In this document: positions 34,404 to 42,478 of the stretch, one piece after another | Layout of the letters: each line of letters opens with the position of its first letter | Numbering within the stretch: the stretch's first letter is position 1 | Notes under the pieces: model-generated | The model's input: the letters and a program-made list of their open reading frames with translations, nothing else | What the model was told of the DNA's origin: nothing | The model's database searches: none | Made by a program: the position numbers and the translations under genes | NCBI GenBank assembly: GCA_963748295.1 | Contig: CAVVIH010000008.1 | Span: 248,001 to 312,000 of the forward strand | Length of the DNA stretch: 64,000 nucleotides | Source: CAVVIH01 sp963748295 | Lineage (GTDB): Bacteria; Acidobacteriota; Vicinamibacteria; Vicinamibacterales; 2-12-FULL-66-21 | Direction: 5' to 3'

Positions 34404-35792
34404 TCAGATGGCTGAACGCAGCCAGGTCTTCAGTTCAGCGAGCGCCGCGGCGACCGAGTCGGGATGCGTCGACTGCGGCGTGCGCTTGCGCGCGACCGAT
34501 GCGGACGCCGAGACGGCCTGCCGCACATCCGCCTCGAACAGCGGCGAATGCCGCCGCCATTCGTCGACGCTCAGATCGTCGAACGCGCGTCCTTCCGCGA
34601 GCAGCCGGCGCACCAGCGCGCCCACGATCTCGTGGGCATCACGGAACGGCACTCCTTTGCCGACCAGATAGTCCGCCACATCGGTGGCGAGCAGCAAGCC
34701 GGAGGCGGCGCGCCCGGCGGCGGCGCGGTTCAGCGAGATGCCGCCGAGCACCGACGCGGTGGCGTCGAGCGAGGCCCGGAGCGTGTCTTCCGCTTCGAAC
34801 AGCGCTTCCTTGTCTTCCTGAAGATCCTTGCTGTATCCGATCGGCAGGCCCTTCATCGTCGTCAGCCACCCCGCGGTTCGGCCGATGACCCGCCCCGCTT
34901 TGCCGCGCACCAGCTCCAGCGGATCGGGGTTCTTCTTCTGCGGCATCAGGCTGCTGCCGGTGGCCGCGGTGTCGGCCAGCTCCATGAAGCCGAACTCCTC
35001 CGACGTGAACAGGATCAGATCTTCGGCAAGCCGGCTGACGTGAATCATCGCCAGCGCGCTCGTATGGAGGAACGACGCCACGAAATCACGGTCGCCGGTC
35101 GCGTCGATGCTGTTCGCCACGATTCGCGTAAAGCCCAGGCGCTCGGCCAGCCACGTCACGTCGATCGGATAACTCGTGCCGGCGATCGCGCCGGACCCGA
35201 GCGGAAGCTCGTCGATTTCCTGGAGCACGAACGCCATGCGCCGGTGGTCGCGGCGGAACGCTGAGGCGTGCGCAAGAAAGAAATGCGCAACGAGAATCGG
35301 CTGCGCGCGGCGCAGGTGCGTGTAGGACGGCATGAGCGCGTCGCCGGCACGTTCGGCCTGACCGGCGAGCACCGAAATCACCGATGCCAGCGCCCGCTGC
35401 ATCTCGGGGACACGCCGCTTCAGATACAAACGTAAATCGACGGCGACCTGCTCGTTGCGCGACCGTCCGGTGTGGAGACGCCGGCCGGCTTCGCCGACGC
35501 GGTGTACCAGCTCGCGCTCGACGAATGCGTGCACGTCCTCGTCACCCTTGGCCGGCTCGGACTGGAAGAAGGCGGGGTCCGAGCCCGCGGCAAGGATCTG
35601 CTGCAGCCCGCTTGCGATGTCGGACGCATCCTTGTCGCTCAACACACCGGCGCGATGCAGCGCCTCCGCCCACGCCTGACTCCCCCGCACGTCGTCCGCG
35701 AACAGACGACGGTCGAACCTGAACGACGCGCCGAACTCGAACAGCGCGGCGTCCGGATCGCCCTCGAAACGTCCTGACCAGAGATGCGACAT
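34404..35792 (-). CDS. Argininosuccinate lyase
   Basis: ArgH splits argininosuccinate into arginine and fumarate, the last step of arginine synthesis. The 462-residue protein starts LWSGRFEGDPDAALFEFGAS, has the catalytic loop signature GSSLMPQKKNPDPLELVRGK, and carries HTGRSRNEQVAVDLRLYLK and HLRRAQPILVAHF in their usual order. Length is normal. ATG 35792 lies three bases from the argG stop, so translation is coupled. Confidence 0.95.
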   Translation of the reverse strand: MSHLWSGRFEGDPDAALFEFGASFRFDRRLFADDVRGSQAWAEALHRAGVLSDKDASDIASGLQQILAAGSDPAFFQSEPAKGDEDVHAFVERELVHRVGEAGRRLHTGRSRNEQVAVDLRLYLKRRVPEMQRALASVISVLAGQAERAGDALMPSYTHLRRAQPILVAHFFLAHASAFRRDHRRMAFVLQEIDELPLGSGAIAGTSYPIDVTWLAERLGFTRIVANSIDATGDRDFVASFLHTSALAMIHVSRLAEDLILFTSEEFGFMELADTAATGSSLMPQKKNPDPLELVRGKAGRVIGRTAGWLTTMKGLPIGYSKDLQEDKEALFEAEDTLRASLDATASVLGGISLNRAAAGRAASGLLLATDVADYLVGKGVPFRDAHEIVGALVRRLLAEGRAFDDLSVDEWRRHSPLFEADVRQAVSASASVARKRTPQSTHPDSVAAALAELKTWLRSAI

Positions 35793-35795
35793 CGA

Positions 35796-36998
35796 TCAGC
35801 GACCCACCGGCGCCTGGGGAGCGCCGCTCTTGCGCGCCGCCGTTTCCGTCGGCAGCCCCCATATCCTGATGAAGCCCTCGGCCGAGGAGATCGCCGCTTC
35901 CGGATCGGCCGCCAGATCCCAGTCCTGCAGCGCAAACACCGACTTGCGGCCGACCACCGCGCAGGTGCCCTTGAAGAGTTTCAGACGCACCGTGCCGGTG
36001 ACGCGCTTCTGCACCGTCGCCACGAAGGAATCGATCGCTTCGCGCGTCTGCGAGAACCAGAGGCCGTTGTAGACGAGGTCTGCGTATCGGCGCGCCAGAT
36101 CGTGCTTCAACCGTTCGAGCTCGCGCGCCACGACCAGCTTCTCGATTTCCTTGTGCGCGGTGTGCAGGACGACCGCGGCGGGCGCTTCGTAGATCTCGCG
36201 GGACTGCGTGCCCACCAGCCGGTTCTCGATCATGTCGATCCGGCCGACGCCGTGCGCGCCGGCAATCGTCTCGAGGCTCTCGATGATCTCGAGCAGCGAC
36301 ATCTCGATGCCGTTGACGCGGACCGGCAGGCCGCCGTCGAATTCGATCTCGACGTAGGCCGGCTCGTCCGAGCAGTCCTGGGCCGCCCGCGTCAAGGTGT
36401 AGATGTCTTCCGGCGGCTCGCGCCACGGATCCTCGAGCACGCCGGCGGCAATCGAGCGTCCCCAGAGGTTGGCGTCGGTGCTGTAAGGCGTCTGCGTCGC
36501 GACCGGCACGGGGATGCCGCGCGTGCGCGCGTAGTCGATCGCTTCCGCGCGCGACATGCTCCAGAGACGCGCCGGGGCGAGAACGTTCAAGGATGGCTCG
36601 AGCGCACGGACCGAGACCTCGAGCCGGACCTGGTCGTTTCCGCTGCCGGTGCACCCGTGCGCGATCGTCGAGGCGCCTTCCATCCGCGCGATCTCGACCA
36701 GGCGCCGTGCGACGAGCGGACCGCCCAGCGCGGTCGCCAGCGGGTACTGCTGCTCATAGAGCGCGCCGGCCTGGAGCGTCGGCAGGATGTATTCGCGGAC
36801 GAACTCCTCGCGGGCATCGATCACGTGCGCGCGGACCGCGCCCAGCGCCAGCGCGCGCTCGCGAATGTCGGCCAGCTCCCGCCCCTGGCCGATGTCCAGC
36901 GTGACGGTGACGACTTCCGCGTCGTGATTCTCGATCAGCCACGGGATGGCAATCGACGTATGCAGCCCGCCCGAATACGCGAGGACTATTCGTTTCAT
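35796..36998 (-). CDS. Argininosuccinate synthase with altered SGGxD motif
   Basis: ArgG joins citrulline and aspartate using ATP. The 400-residue product begins MKRIVLAYSGGLHTSIAIPW. In nearly all members of this N-type ATP pyrophosphatase family the motif is SGGLDTS, so the Asp at position 13 is His here (GAT to CAT on the coding strand). The rest is canonical: HGCTGSGNDQVRLEV, YSTDANLWGRSIAAG, GRIDMIENRLVGTQSREIYEAP. The His may be a sequence error or a real, possibly impairing, change. I chose ATG 36998 because it gives the standard N-terminus; an in-frame ATG eight codons upstream (37022) is possible. The gene lies 30 bases after argR. Confidence 0.93.
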   Translation of the reverse strand: MKRIVLAYSGGLHTSIAIPWLIENHDAEVVTVTLDIGQGRELADIRERALALGAVRAHVIDAREEFVREYILPTLQAGALYEQQYPLATALGGPLVARRLVEIARMEGASTIAHGCTGSGNDQVRLEVSVRALEPSLNVLAPARLWSMSRAEAIDYARTRGIPVPVATQTPYSTDANLWGRSIAAGVLEDPWREPPEDIYTLTRAAQDCSDEPAYVEIEFDGGLPVRVNGIEMSLLEIIESLETIAGAHGVGRIDMIENRLVGTQSREIYEAPAAVVLHTAHKEIEKLVVARELERLKHDLARRYADLVYNGLWFSQTREAIDSFVATVQKRVTGTVRLKLFKGTCAVVGRKSVFALQDWDLAADPEAAISSAEGFIRIWGLPTETAARKSGAPQAPVGR

Positions 36999-37028
36999 CT
37001 TCTGCGGCTTCTCCACACGCACGCGCCA

Positions 37029-37481
37029 CTAGGCGGCCGAAATGTTCTGAAGACGGCGCATCAACGCGGATGCGAGATCGGCGGATCGACAGATCACCAG
37101 GATGGTGTCGTCGCCGGCGATCGTTCCCACGATTTCCGGCAGGCCCGAGCGGTCGATCGCGATGGCGAGCGGCTGCGCCTGGCCCGGATCGGTCTTGAGG
37201 ACGACGAGCTGCTCCACGGCGTCCTGGCGGCGGAGGTAGTCGCGCACGGCGCGCTCGAGCGTGGCGCGGCTCTCGGCCGCGCCGGCCCCCGCCGACCCGG
37301 CGGATCGGTACGCCCCATCCGATGCCCGCTTGACCAGACCCAGAGCCTGGATGTCGCGCGACAGCGTCGCCTGGGTGGCCTCGATTCCCTGGGTGCGCAG
37401 ACGTTCCCGCAACAGCTCCTGGCTGGTAATTGGCTCTGTTTCAACGAGATCCAGGATTGCAGCCTGTCTGGACGATTTCAT
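37029..37481 (-). CDS. Arginine repressor
   Basis: ArgR is a hexameric DNA-binding protein that represses arginine genes when arginine is bound. The 150-residue product has the N-terminal winged helix (SRQAAILDLVETEPITSQEL, then GIEATQATLSRDIQALGLVK) and the C-terminal hexamerisation and arginine-binding domain (VETIVGTIAGDDTI-type block, read here as GTIAGDDTILVICRS). ATG 37481 is preferred; a TTG at 37529 is in frame but lies in the promoter. It heads the argR-argG-argH operon and faces argC across the regulatory region at 37482-37589. Confidence 0.92.
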   Translation of the reverse strand: MKSSRQAAILDLVETEPITSQELLRERLRTQGIEATQATLSRDIQALGLVKRASDGAYRSAGSAGAGAAESRATLERAVRDYLRRQDAVEQLVVLKTDPGQAQPLAIAIDRSGLPEIVGTIAGDDTILVICRSADLASALMRRLQNISAA

Positions 37482-37488
37482 AATTATG
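37479..37488. promoter_or_regulatory. Candidate ArgR half-box palindrome at the argR start
   Basis: CATAATTATG is a perfect 10-base palindrome overlapping the argR start codon. It is AT-rich like ARG boxes, although the flanks match the enterobacterial consensus poorly. Autoregulation is inferred. Confidence 0.35.
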
Positions 37489-37501
37489 CAGTCAGCATCC
37501 C

Positions 37502-37529
37502 AGTATACATCCAGATGAATGCATGTCAA
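37502..37529 (-). promoter_or_regulatory. Promoter of argR-argG-argH
   Basis: On the minus strand TTGACA (37529-37524) and TATACT (37507-37502) are separated by 16 bases, a near-perfect sigma-70-type promoter. TGAATGCATGTCA (37516-37528), a possible weak ARG box, overlaps the -35. Confidence 0.75.
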
Positions 37530-37549
37530 ACGCGTTACAGCTCAACGTG

Positions 37550-37578
37550 TTGACATGCCTTTACGTTCCGTGTATAAC
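37550..37578 (+). promoter_or_regulatory. Promoter of argC operon
   Basis: TTGACA (37550-37555) and TATAAC (37573-37578) are separated by exactly 17 bases. The predicted transcription start is about five bases before ATG 37590, so the mRNA is nearly leaderless. Confidence 0.8.
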
Positions 37579-37589
37579 TACTCGTTCTG

Positions 37590-38588
37590 ATGAATAACTA
37601 TTCTCCCGTCCGTGTCGGTATCGCAGGCGCGACGGGATATGCCGGCGTAGAACTGCTGAGGCGGCTGGCTCGCCACCCAGGCGCCGACGTCCGGCTGGCG
37701 ATGGGATCGAGTACATCCGAAGCTCGCCGGGTCCCCGCCCTCTCGCGCATCTGGGACGCGCCGGTGCTGCCGTTCGACCTCGATCGGCTCGCGAGCGAGA
37801 GCGACGCCGTCTTCCTTGCGGTTCCAGAAACACTCGCCGCGGACGTCGCGCCGGAGCTCGCGAAGCGGGGCGCGCGGGTCCTCGATCTTTCGGGTGCATT
37901 CCGGCTCAAGGACGAAGCCGAGCGGCGCCGATGGTATCCGCATTCGCCGGCGGTCGAAGTGGCGATCGCCTACGGACTGACCGAGCAGAACCGCGGCGCG
38001 CTCGCGAAGGCGCCGCTGATCGCGTGCGCCGGGTGCTATCCGACGGCGGCGCTGCTCGCGCTGCAGCCGCTCGCCGCCGCCGGCGCGATTCAGCCGGGCG
38101 GCATCGTCATCGACGCGAAGTCGGGCATCTCCGGCGCCGGCAAGACGCCGAGCGAGCGCACCCACTTCTCCGAGTGCCACGGCAGCATTTCCGCGTACGG
38201 AGTATTCGCGCACCGCCATGCCGCCGAAATAGAACAGGGACTCGGGATGGCGGTCACGTTCGTGCCGCACCTCGTTCCGCTCGACCGCGGCATCTTCGAG
38301 ACGATTTACGCGAGGCTGTCGCCGGGGGTCGGTGAAGAGGAGGTCGGCGCGCTGCTGCGCGCGGCGTACGAGCAGTCGCCGTTCGTGCGGCTCACCGGCA
38401 GCGACCTTCCACAGATCAAGCACGTGGTGCACACGAACTTCTGCGACATCGGCTGGCGCGCCGATCGGCCGGGCGGCCAGCTCGTGCTGGTCGCGTGCAT
38501 CGACAACCTGGTGAAGGGCGCGGCCGGCCAGGCGATTCAGAATTTCAACGTCGCGTTCGGGTTCGACGAGACGCTGGGGCTGCAGTGA
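37590..38588 (+). CDS. N-acetyl-gamma-glutamyl-phosphate reductase
   Basis: ArgC reduces N-acetylglutamyl phosphate to the semialdehyde with NADPH (third step of arginine synthesis). The 332-residue protein has the nucleotide-binding GIAGATGYAGVELLRRL (residues 10-26), the catalytic cysteine in CAGCYPTAALLAL (about C150), and HFSECHGSISAYGVFAHRH. It is the first gene of the rightward arm; its stop TGA overlaps the GTG of argB. Confidence 0.95.
   Translation: MNNYSPVRVGIAGATGYAGVELLRRLARHPGADVRLAMGSSTSEARRVPALSRIWDAPVLPFDLDRLASESDAVFLAVPETLAADVAPELAKRGARVLDLSGAFRLKDEAERRRWYPHSPAVEVAIAYGLTEQNRGALAKAPLIACAGCYPTAALLALQPLAAAGAIQPGGIVIDAKSGISGAGKTPSERTHFSECHGSISAYGVFAHRHAAEIEQGLGMAVTFVPHLVPLDRGIFETIYARLSPGVGEEEVGALLRAAYEQSPFVRLTGSDLPQIKHVVHTNFCDIGWRADRPGGQLVLVACIDNLVKGAAGQAIQNFNVAFGFDETLGLQ
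37591..37604. promoter_or_regulatory. Candidate ArgR operator at the argC start
   Basis: TGAATAACTATTCT matches the ARG box TGAATWWWWATTCA at 12 of 14 positions and overlaps the argC start codon and predicted transcription start. Confidence 0.6.
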
Positions 38589-39433
38589 GCGCTGACATAA
38601 CGGTCGTCAAGCTTGGCGGTGAGCTGCTCGAGGATGCGGCAGCGATCCGGCGTGCCGCCGGCGCCCTCGTCAAGCTCGCGGCTCGCCGCTCGCTCGTCGT
38701 CGTTCACGGCGGCGGCCGGGCGGTCGATGCCGAGCTGCGCGCGCGAGGGCAGGCGGCGCGGTTCGTCGATGGCCTCCGCGTCACCGACGAAGCGGCGCTC
38801 GAGGCGGCGGTCTCCGTCCTCGCCGGCCGGAACAACACGGCGCTGGTGGCGGCCATCCACGCCGACGGCGGCCGCGCGGTCGGCCTGACCGGCGCCGACG
38901 CGGGAATCGGCCTGTGCGAACGCGCGCGGGACTTCACGTCGGTTGCCGGCGACAAGGTCGACCTCGGGCTGGTCGGACATCCGGTCGGACAGAACACCGT
39001 CCTGCTCGAGGATCTGCTCGCGCACGGCTACGTGCCGGTCATCGCAAGCATCGGCGTCGACGCCGGCGGCGCCCTGCTCAACGTCAACGCCGATACGCTC
39101 GCCGGCCATCTGGCTGCGGCGCTTCACGCCGGCGAGCTGATCGTCGCCGGAACTACACCGGGCGTGCTGAATGGTGAGGGCGAGCCGATCGCCGAGCTCG
39201 ACGTCGACAGCGTGGACGAGATGACGGCGTCTGGCGCCGCGCATTCGGGCATGGTGGCGAAGCTCGCCGCCTGCCGGCATGCCGTCCTTGCCGGGGTCGA
39301 CCGGGTCGCGATCGTGGATGGACGTGCCGCGGGCGGATTCGCCGGTGCACTCGGCACACGCGTCGTGTCGCGGCCGAACGACGTCGTTCGACGACTCGAC
39401 GCGGGACTCGAATCGGGAGAGCTGAGGGTATGA
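38585..39433 (+). CDS. Acetylglutamate kinase
   Basis: ArgB phosphorylates N-acetylglutamate, usually the regulated step. The 282-residue product shows VVKLGGELLED (ATP-binding lysine), VVHGGGRAVDAEL, GLRVTDEAALEAA, and NVNADTLAGHLAAALHAGEL, GMVAKLAACRHA near the C-terminus. GTG 38585 overlaps the argC stop (GTGA) and the gene end overlaps the argD ATG (ATGA), so translation is coupled throughout. Confidence 0.94.
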   Translation: MSADITVVKLGGELLEDAAAIRRAAGALVKLAARRSLVVVHGGGRAVDAELRARGQAARFVDGLRVTDEAALEAAVSVLAGRNNTALVAAIHADGGRAVGLTGADAGIGLCERARDFTSVAGDKVDLGLVGHPVGQNTVLLEDLLAHGYVPVIASIGVDAGGALLNVNADTLAGHLAAALHAGELIVAGTTPGVLNGEGEPIAELDVDSVDEMTASGAAHSGMVAKLAACRHAVLAGVDRVAIVDGRAAGGFAGALGTRVVSRPNDVVRRLDAGLESGELRV

Positions 39434-40635
39434 CGATCGCAAACAGCGTGATGGCGCTCGAGACCGATCACCTGCTGCAGGTGTACCGGCGCGGGCAGGT
39501 CGTGTTCGAGCGCGGCAAGGGATGCCGCCTGTTCGACGCGGACGGCCGCGGCTATCTCGATCTGATCTCGGGAGTCGGCGTCGCGTCGCTCGGGCACGCA
39601 CATCCGCGTCTCGCCGCCGCCATTGCCGAACAGGCGTCGACGCTGCTGCACACGTCCAACCTGTTCTTCCACCCGCTTCAGGGTGAGGTGGCGGCCCGGC
39701 TCGCGGCGCTGAGCGGCCTGCCACGCGCGTTCTTCACGAACAGCGGAACGGAAGCGGTCGAAGCGTGCCTGAAATTCGCGCGCCGGGTACTGGCACACGC
39801 AGAAGGCGCCGCGCAGCGGCTTCGTCGCCTTCGAGCACGCCTTTCACGGCCGAACGATGGGATCGCTCTCGGTGACGTGGGACGAGCACTACCGCGCGCC
39901 GTTCGCGCCGCTGCTGGGGATGTCCAGTGGGTGTCCACCGACAACCCCGACGCGCTTCGCGCGGCAGTTACCGATCGGACAGCCGCGATCGTCGTCGAGC
40001 CGCTGCAGGGCGAGGGCGGGGTTCGTCCGCTGAGCGCGGCGATGGCCGCGGCGATCCGCGAGTCATGCGCACGGACCGGCGCGCTGCTGATCACCGACGA
40101 GGTGCAGAGCGGGCTCGGACGCACCGGGCGGCCGTTCTATGCCGAGGCGCTCGGCCTGACGCCCGATCTGATGGCGCTCGGCAAGGCGCTCGGCGCCGGC
40201 GTGCCAATCGGCGCCGCGATGTTCAGCGAGCGCGTCGCCTCGTCTGCCTCGTTTGGCGATCACGGCAGCACGTATGGCGGCAACCTGCTGGCGTGCCGTG
40301 CGGCGCTCGTGTTCCTGGAGGAGCTGGTGGATCGGGATCTGATCTCGAACGTCGCGAAGTCCGGACAGCAGTTCGAATCGGCGCTGCAGCGGATCGCCGC
40401 CAAATACCCGCACGTTCTTGCGGTCCGGGGCGCGGGCCTGATCTGGGGCATCGAGCTGGATCGCCCGGCAGCGCCCGTGGTGGAGGCGGCGCTCAAGCTT
40501 GGATTGCTGGTGAATCGCACGGCCGATACGGTGGTGCGCCTGCTGCCGCCGTTCATCATCAGCTCGTCGGAAATCAGCGAGGGTGTAGCCCTGCTGGAAC
40601 AGGCCATCGGGTCGGTGGCGGGAGGTGCGGCTTGA
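39430..40635 (+). CDS. Acetylornithine aminotransferase (two compensating frame breaks)
   Basis: ArgD transfers an amino group from glutamate to N-acetylglutamate semialdehyde using PLP. The frame stays open for 401 residues, but residues about 120-163 are out of frame. An extra G near 39785 and a missing G near 39917 displace the segment. The correct reading restores RRYWHTQKAPRSGFVAFEHA and FHGRTMGSLSVTW, the family's core. The rest is canonical: TNSGTEAVEACLKFAR, VVEPLQGEGGVRP, LLITDEVQSGLGRTG, and LMALGKALGAGVPIGA with the PLP lysine. A naive translation of this ORF would give a false central segment. TTG of the next gene overlaps the stop. Confidence 0.9.
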   Translation: MTIANSVMALETDHLLQVYRRGQVVFERGKGCRLFDADGRGYLDLISGVGVASLGHAHPRLAAAIAEQASTLLHTSNLFFHPLQGEVAARLAALSGLPRAFFTNSGTEAVEACLKFARRVLAHAEGAAQRLRRLRARLSRPNDGIALGDVGRALPRAVRAAAGDVQWVSTDNPDALRAAVTDRTAAIVVEPLQGEGGVRPLSAAMAAAIRESCARTGALLITDEVQSGLGRTGRPFYAEALGLTPDLMALGKALGAGVPIGAAMFSERVASSASFGDHGSTYGGNLLACRAALVFLEELVDRDLISNVAKSGQQFESALQRIAAKYPHVLAVRGAGLIWGIELDRPAAPVVEAALKLGLLVNRTADTVVRLLPPFIISSSEISEGVALLEQAIGSVAGGAA

Positions 40636-41240
40636 ACAACTCTGTGATTCTCCGGACCGCGTCCACGGCGGACGCTCCGGCATTGCATCGGTTGATTGCC
40701 GAGAACCTCGAGGCCGGGCATCTCCTGCCGCGCACGATCGAGGATCTCGAGGAGCACGCGCATCGCTTCACCGTGGCCGACGCGGACGGCCTCGTCGTCG
40801 GCTGCGCGGAACTGGCGCCGCTTGGCGAGAGCGTCGCCGAGGTCCGTTCGCTCGTCGTGCACGACGATTACCGCGGACGACGCATCGGGTCGGATCTGAT
40901 TCATCATTTGTCGTCGGCCGCCAACGAGCGCGGGTTCTCGACCCTGTGCGCCTTCACCCACGAGCCCTCGCATTTCGTCCGCCTCGGCTTCTCGATCGTC
41001 CCGCACATGTGGGTCCCCGAGAAGATCGCGCACGACTGCACGTCGTGCCCGCTGTTCCGCCGCTGCGGTCAGTATGCCGTTGCGCTGACGCTGCGCGCCG
41101 GCGTCAGCGTCCGTCCGCTGCAGCCCGCCGCCGTGATCTACGCCGGCCGCGTCGCCGGACCGCGCAAGCCCAACGTCGAACGGCTGCAGATTCGCGCCGT
41201 CGACGCGACGCGCAAGCGCAAGGAGCCCGTCCCGGCGTGA
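40632..41240 (+). CDS. GNAT N-acetyltransferase, short N-acetylglutamate synthase-like
   Basis: This 202-residue GNAT protein probably makes N-acetylglutamate from glutamate and acetyl-CoA (the S-NAGS/short ArgA type). The acetyl-CoA loop is LVVHDDYRGRRIGSDLIHHL (residues about 76-95). The C-terminal signature MWVPEKIAHDCTSCPLFRRC has the pair of CxxC-like cysteines typical of short ArgA proteins. The start is TTG 40632, overlapping the argD TGA and preceded by GGAGGT five bases away. The end overlaps the argJ GTG. Its position between argD and argJ supports the assignment. Confidence 0.82.
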   Translation: MNNSVILRTASTADAPALHRLIAENLEAGHLLPRTIEDLEEHAHRFTVADADGLVVGCAELAPLGESVAEVRSLVVHDDYRGRRIGSDLIHHLSSAANERGFSTLCAFTHEPSHFVRLGFSIVPHMWVPEKIAHDCTSCPLFRRCGQYAVALTLRAGVSVRPLQPAAVIYAGRVAGPRKPNVERLQIRAVDATRKRKEPVPA

Positions 41241-42453
41241 CCGATTTCCAGATCAGGGAGGTCGCCGGGGGCATCACCGCCCCCGCGGGCTTTCGTGCCG
41301 CCGGTGTCGCCTGCGGGATCAAGGCCTCCGGCGCGACGGACCTGGCGCTGATCGCGTGCGAAGAGCCCGGCACCGCCGCCGGCGTGTTCACGACGAACCT
41401 CGCGCAGGCCGCTCCGGTCGTCACCTCCCGCGATCATCTGAAGCGCTCGGGCGGGCGGGCGGCAGCGATCGTCGTCAACAGCGGATGCGCGAACGCGTGC
41501 ACCGGCGCCGACGGCGTCGCTCACGCGCGGGCGATGGTCGACCTGACGGCGTCCGCGGTCGGCTGCCAGTCGCTGAACGTGCTGGTGGCGTCAACCGGCG
41601 TGATCGGCGTCAAGCTCGATATGTCGAAGGTGGGGCGCGGCATCGCCGATGCGAGGCGCCAGCTGTCCGCATCCGGCGGCAGCGCCGCCGCGCGGGCGAT
41701 CATGACCACCGATCCGTTTCCCAAGGAATCGTCGGTGGAGATCTCCTCCCGCCACGGCACGTTTCGCGTCGGCGGAATCGCCAAGGGGTCCGGCATGATC
41801 GAGCCGCTGATGGCGACGATGCTGGGATTCGTCACGACGGATGTCGCGGTGGAACCGTCGGTGCTGCAGCGCGCGCTCAACACCGTGGTCAACGACACGT
41901 TCAACGCCATCACCGTCGACGGCGAGTGCTCGACCAACGACTGCGTGTTCACGATCGCCAGCGGCGCGAGCGGTGTACGGCTCGAAGAAGAGGATTTTCC
42001 GCTGCTCGTCTCCGCCCTTCGCGCGGCGTGCGAGCCGCTCGCGATCGGCATCGTGCGCGGCGGCGAAGGGGCGACCAAGCTGATCACCGTCCGCGTGACC
42101 GGCGCACAGTCCGACGCCGACGCCAAGCGCGCCGCCAGGGCCATCGCCAACTCGCTGCTGGTGAAGACCGCCGTGCACGGCGGCGATCCGAACTGGGGTC
42201 GCCTGATCGCCGTGGCCGGCCGGGCCGGCGTCGCGTTCTCGCTGGGCGGCGCCATCGTCAGGATCGGATCGGTCGAGCTGTTCCGCGATGGGACCCGTAC
42301 GACGAACGGGCGGCGGAGGCGGCCGAGTATCTGAAGAACCGCGACATCGAGATCGAAGTGAATCTCGGCACCGGCGGCCGCGGCCGCTCGCACATGTGGA
42401 CCTGCGATCTGAGCGCCGAGTACGTCCGCATCAATGCGGACTACCGGACGTAG
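41237..42453 (+). CDS. Glutamate N-acetyltransferase / ornithine acetyltransferase (one frame break)
   Basis: ArgJ moves the acetyl group from acetylornithine back to glutamate and in bifunctional forms also uses acetyl-CoA. Motifs are GFRAAGVACGIKASGATDLALI, NSGCANACTG, KGSGMIEPLMATMLGF (with Thr as the self-cleavage nucleophile), DGECSTNDCVF and HGGDPNWGRLIAVAGRAG. The frame breaks near 42290 in a C-run: RDGT continues as PYDERAAEAAEYLKNRDIEI and ends HMWTCDLSAEYVRINADYRT at TAG 42451-42453. Corrected length is about 405 residues. The uncorrected frame stops at 42334. GTG 41237 overlaps the upstream stop. Confidence 0.92.
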
Positions 42454-42478
42454 AGAGCTGGACGCTTTGAGGAACAAC

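Noticed and set aside
37482..37529. TTG start extending argR by 16 residues
   Set aside because: The extension overlaps the argR promoter and adds Cys/Trp-rich residues absent from the family. ATG 37481 gives the standard N-terminus.
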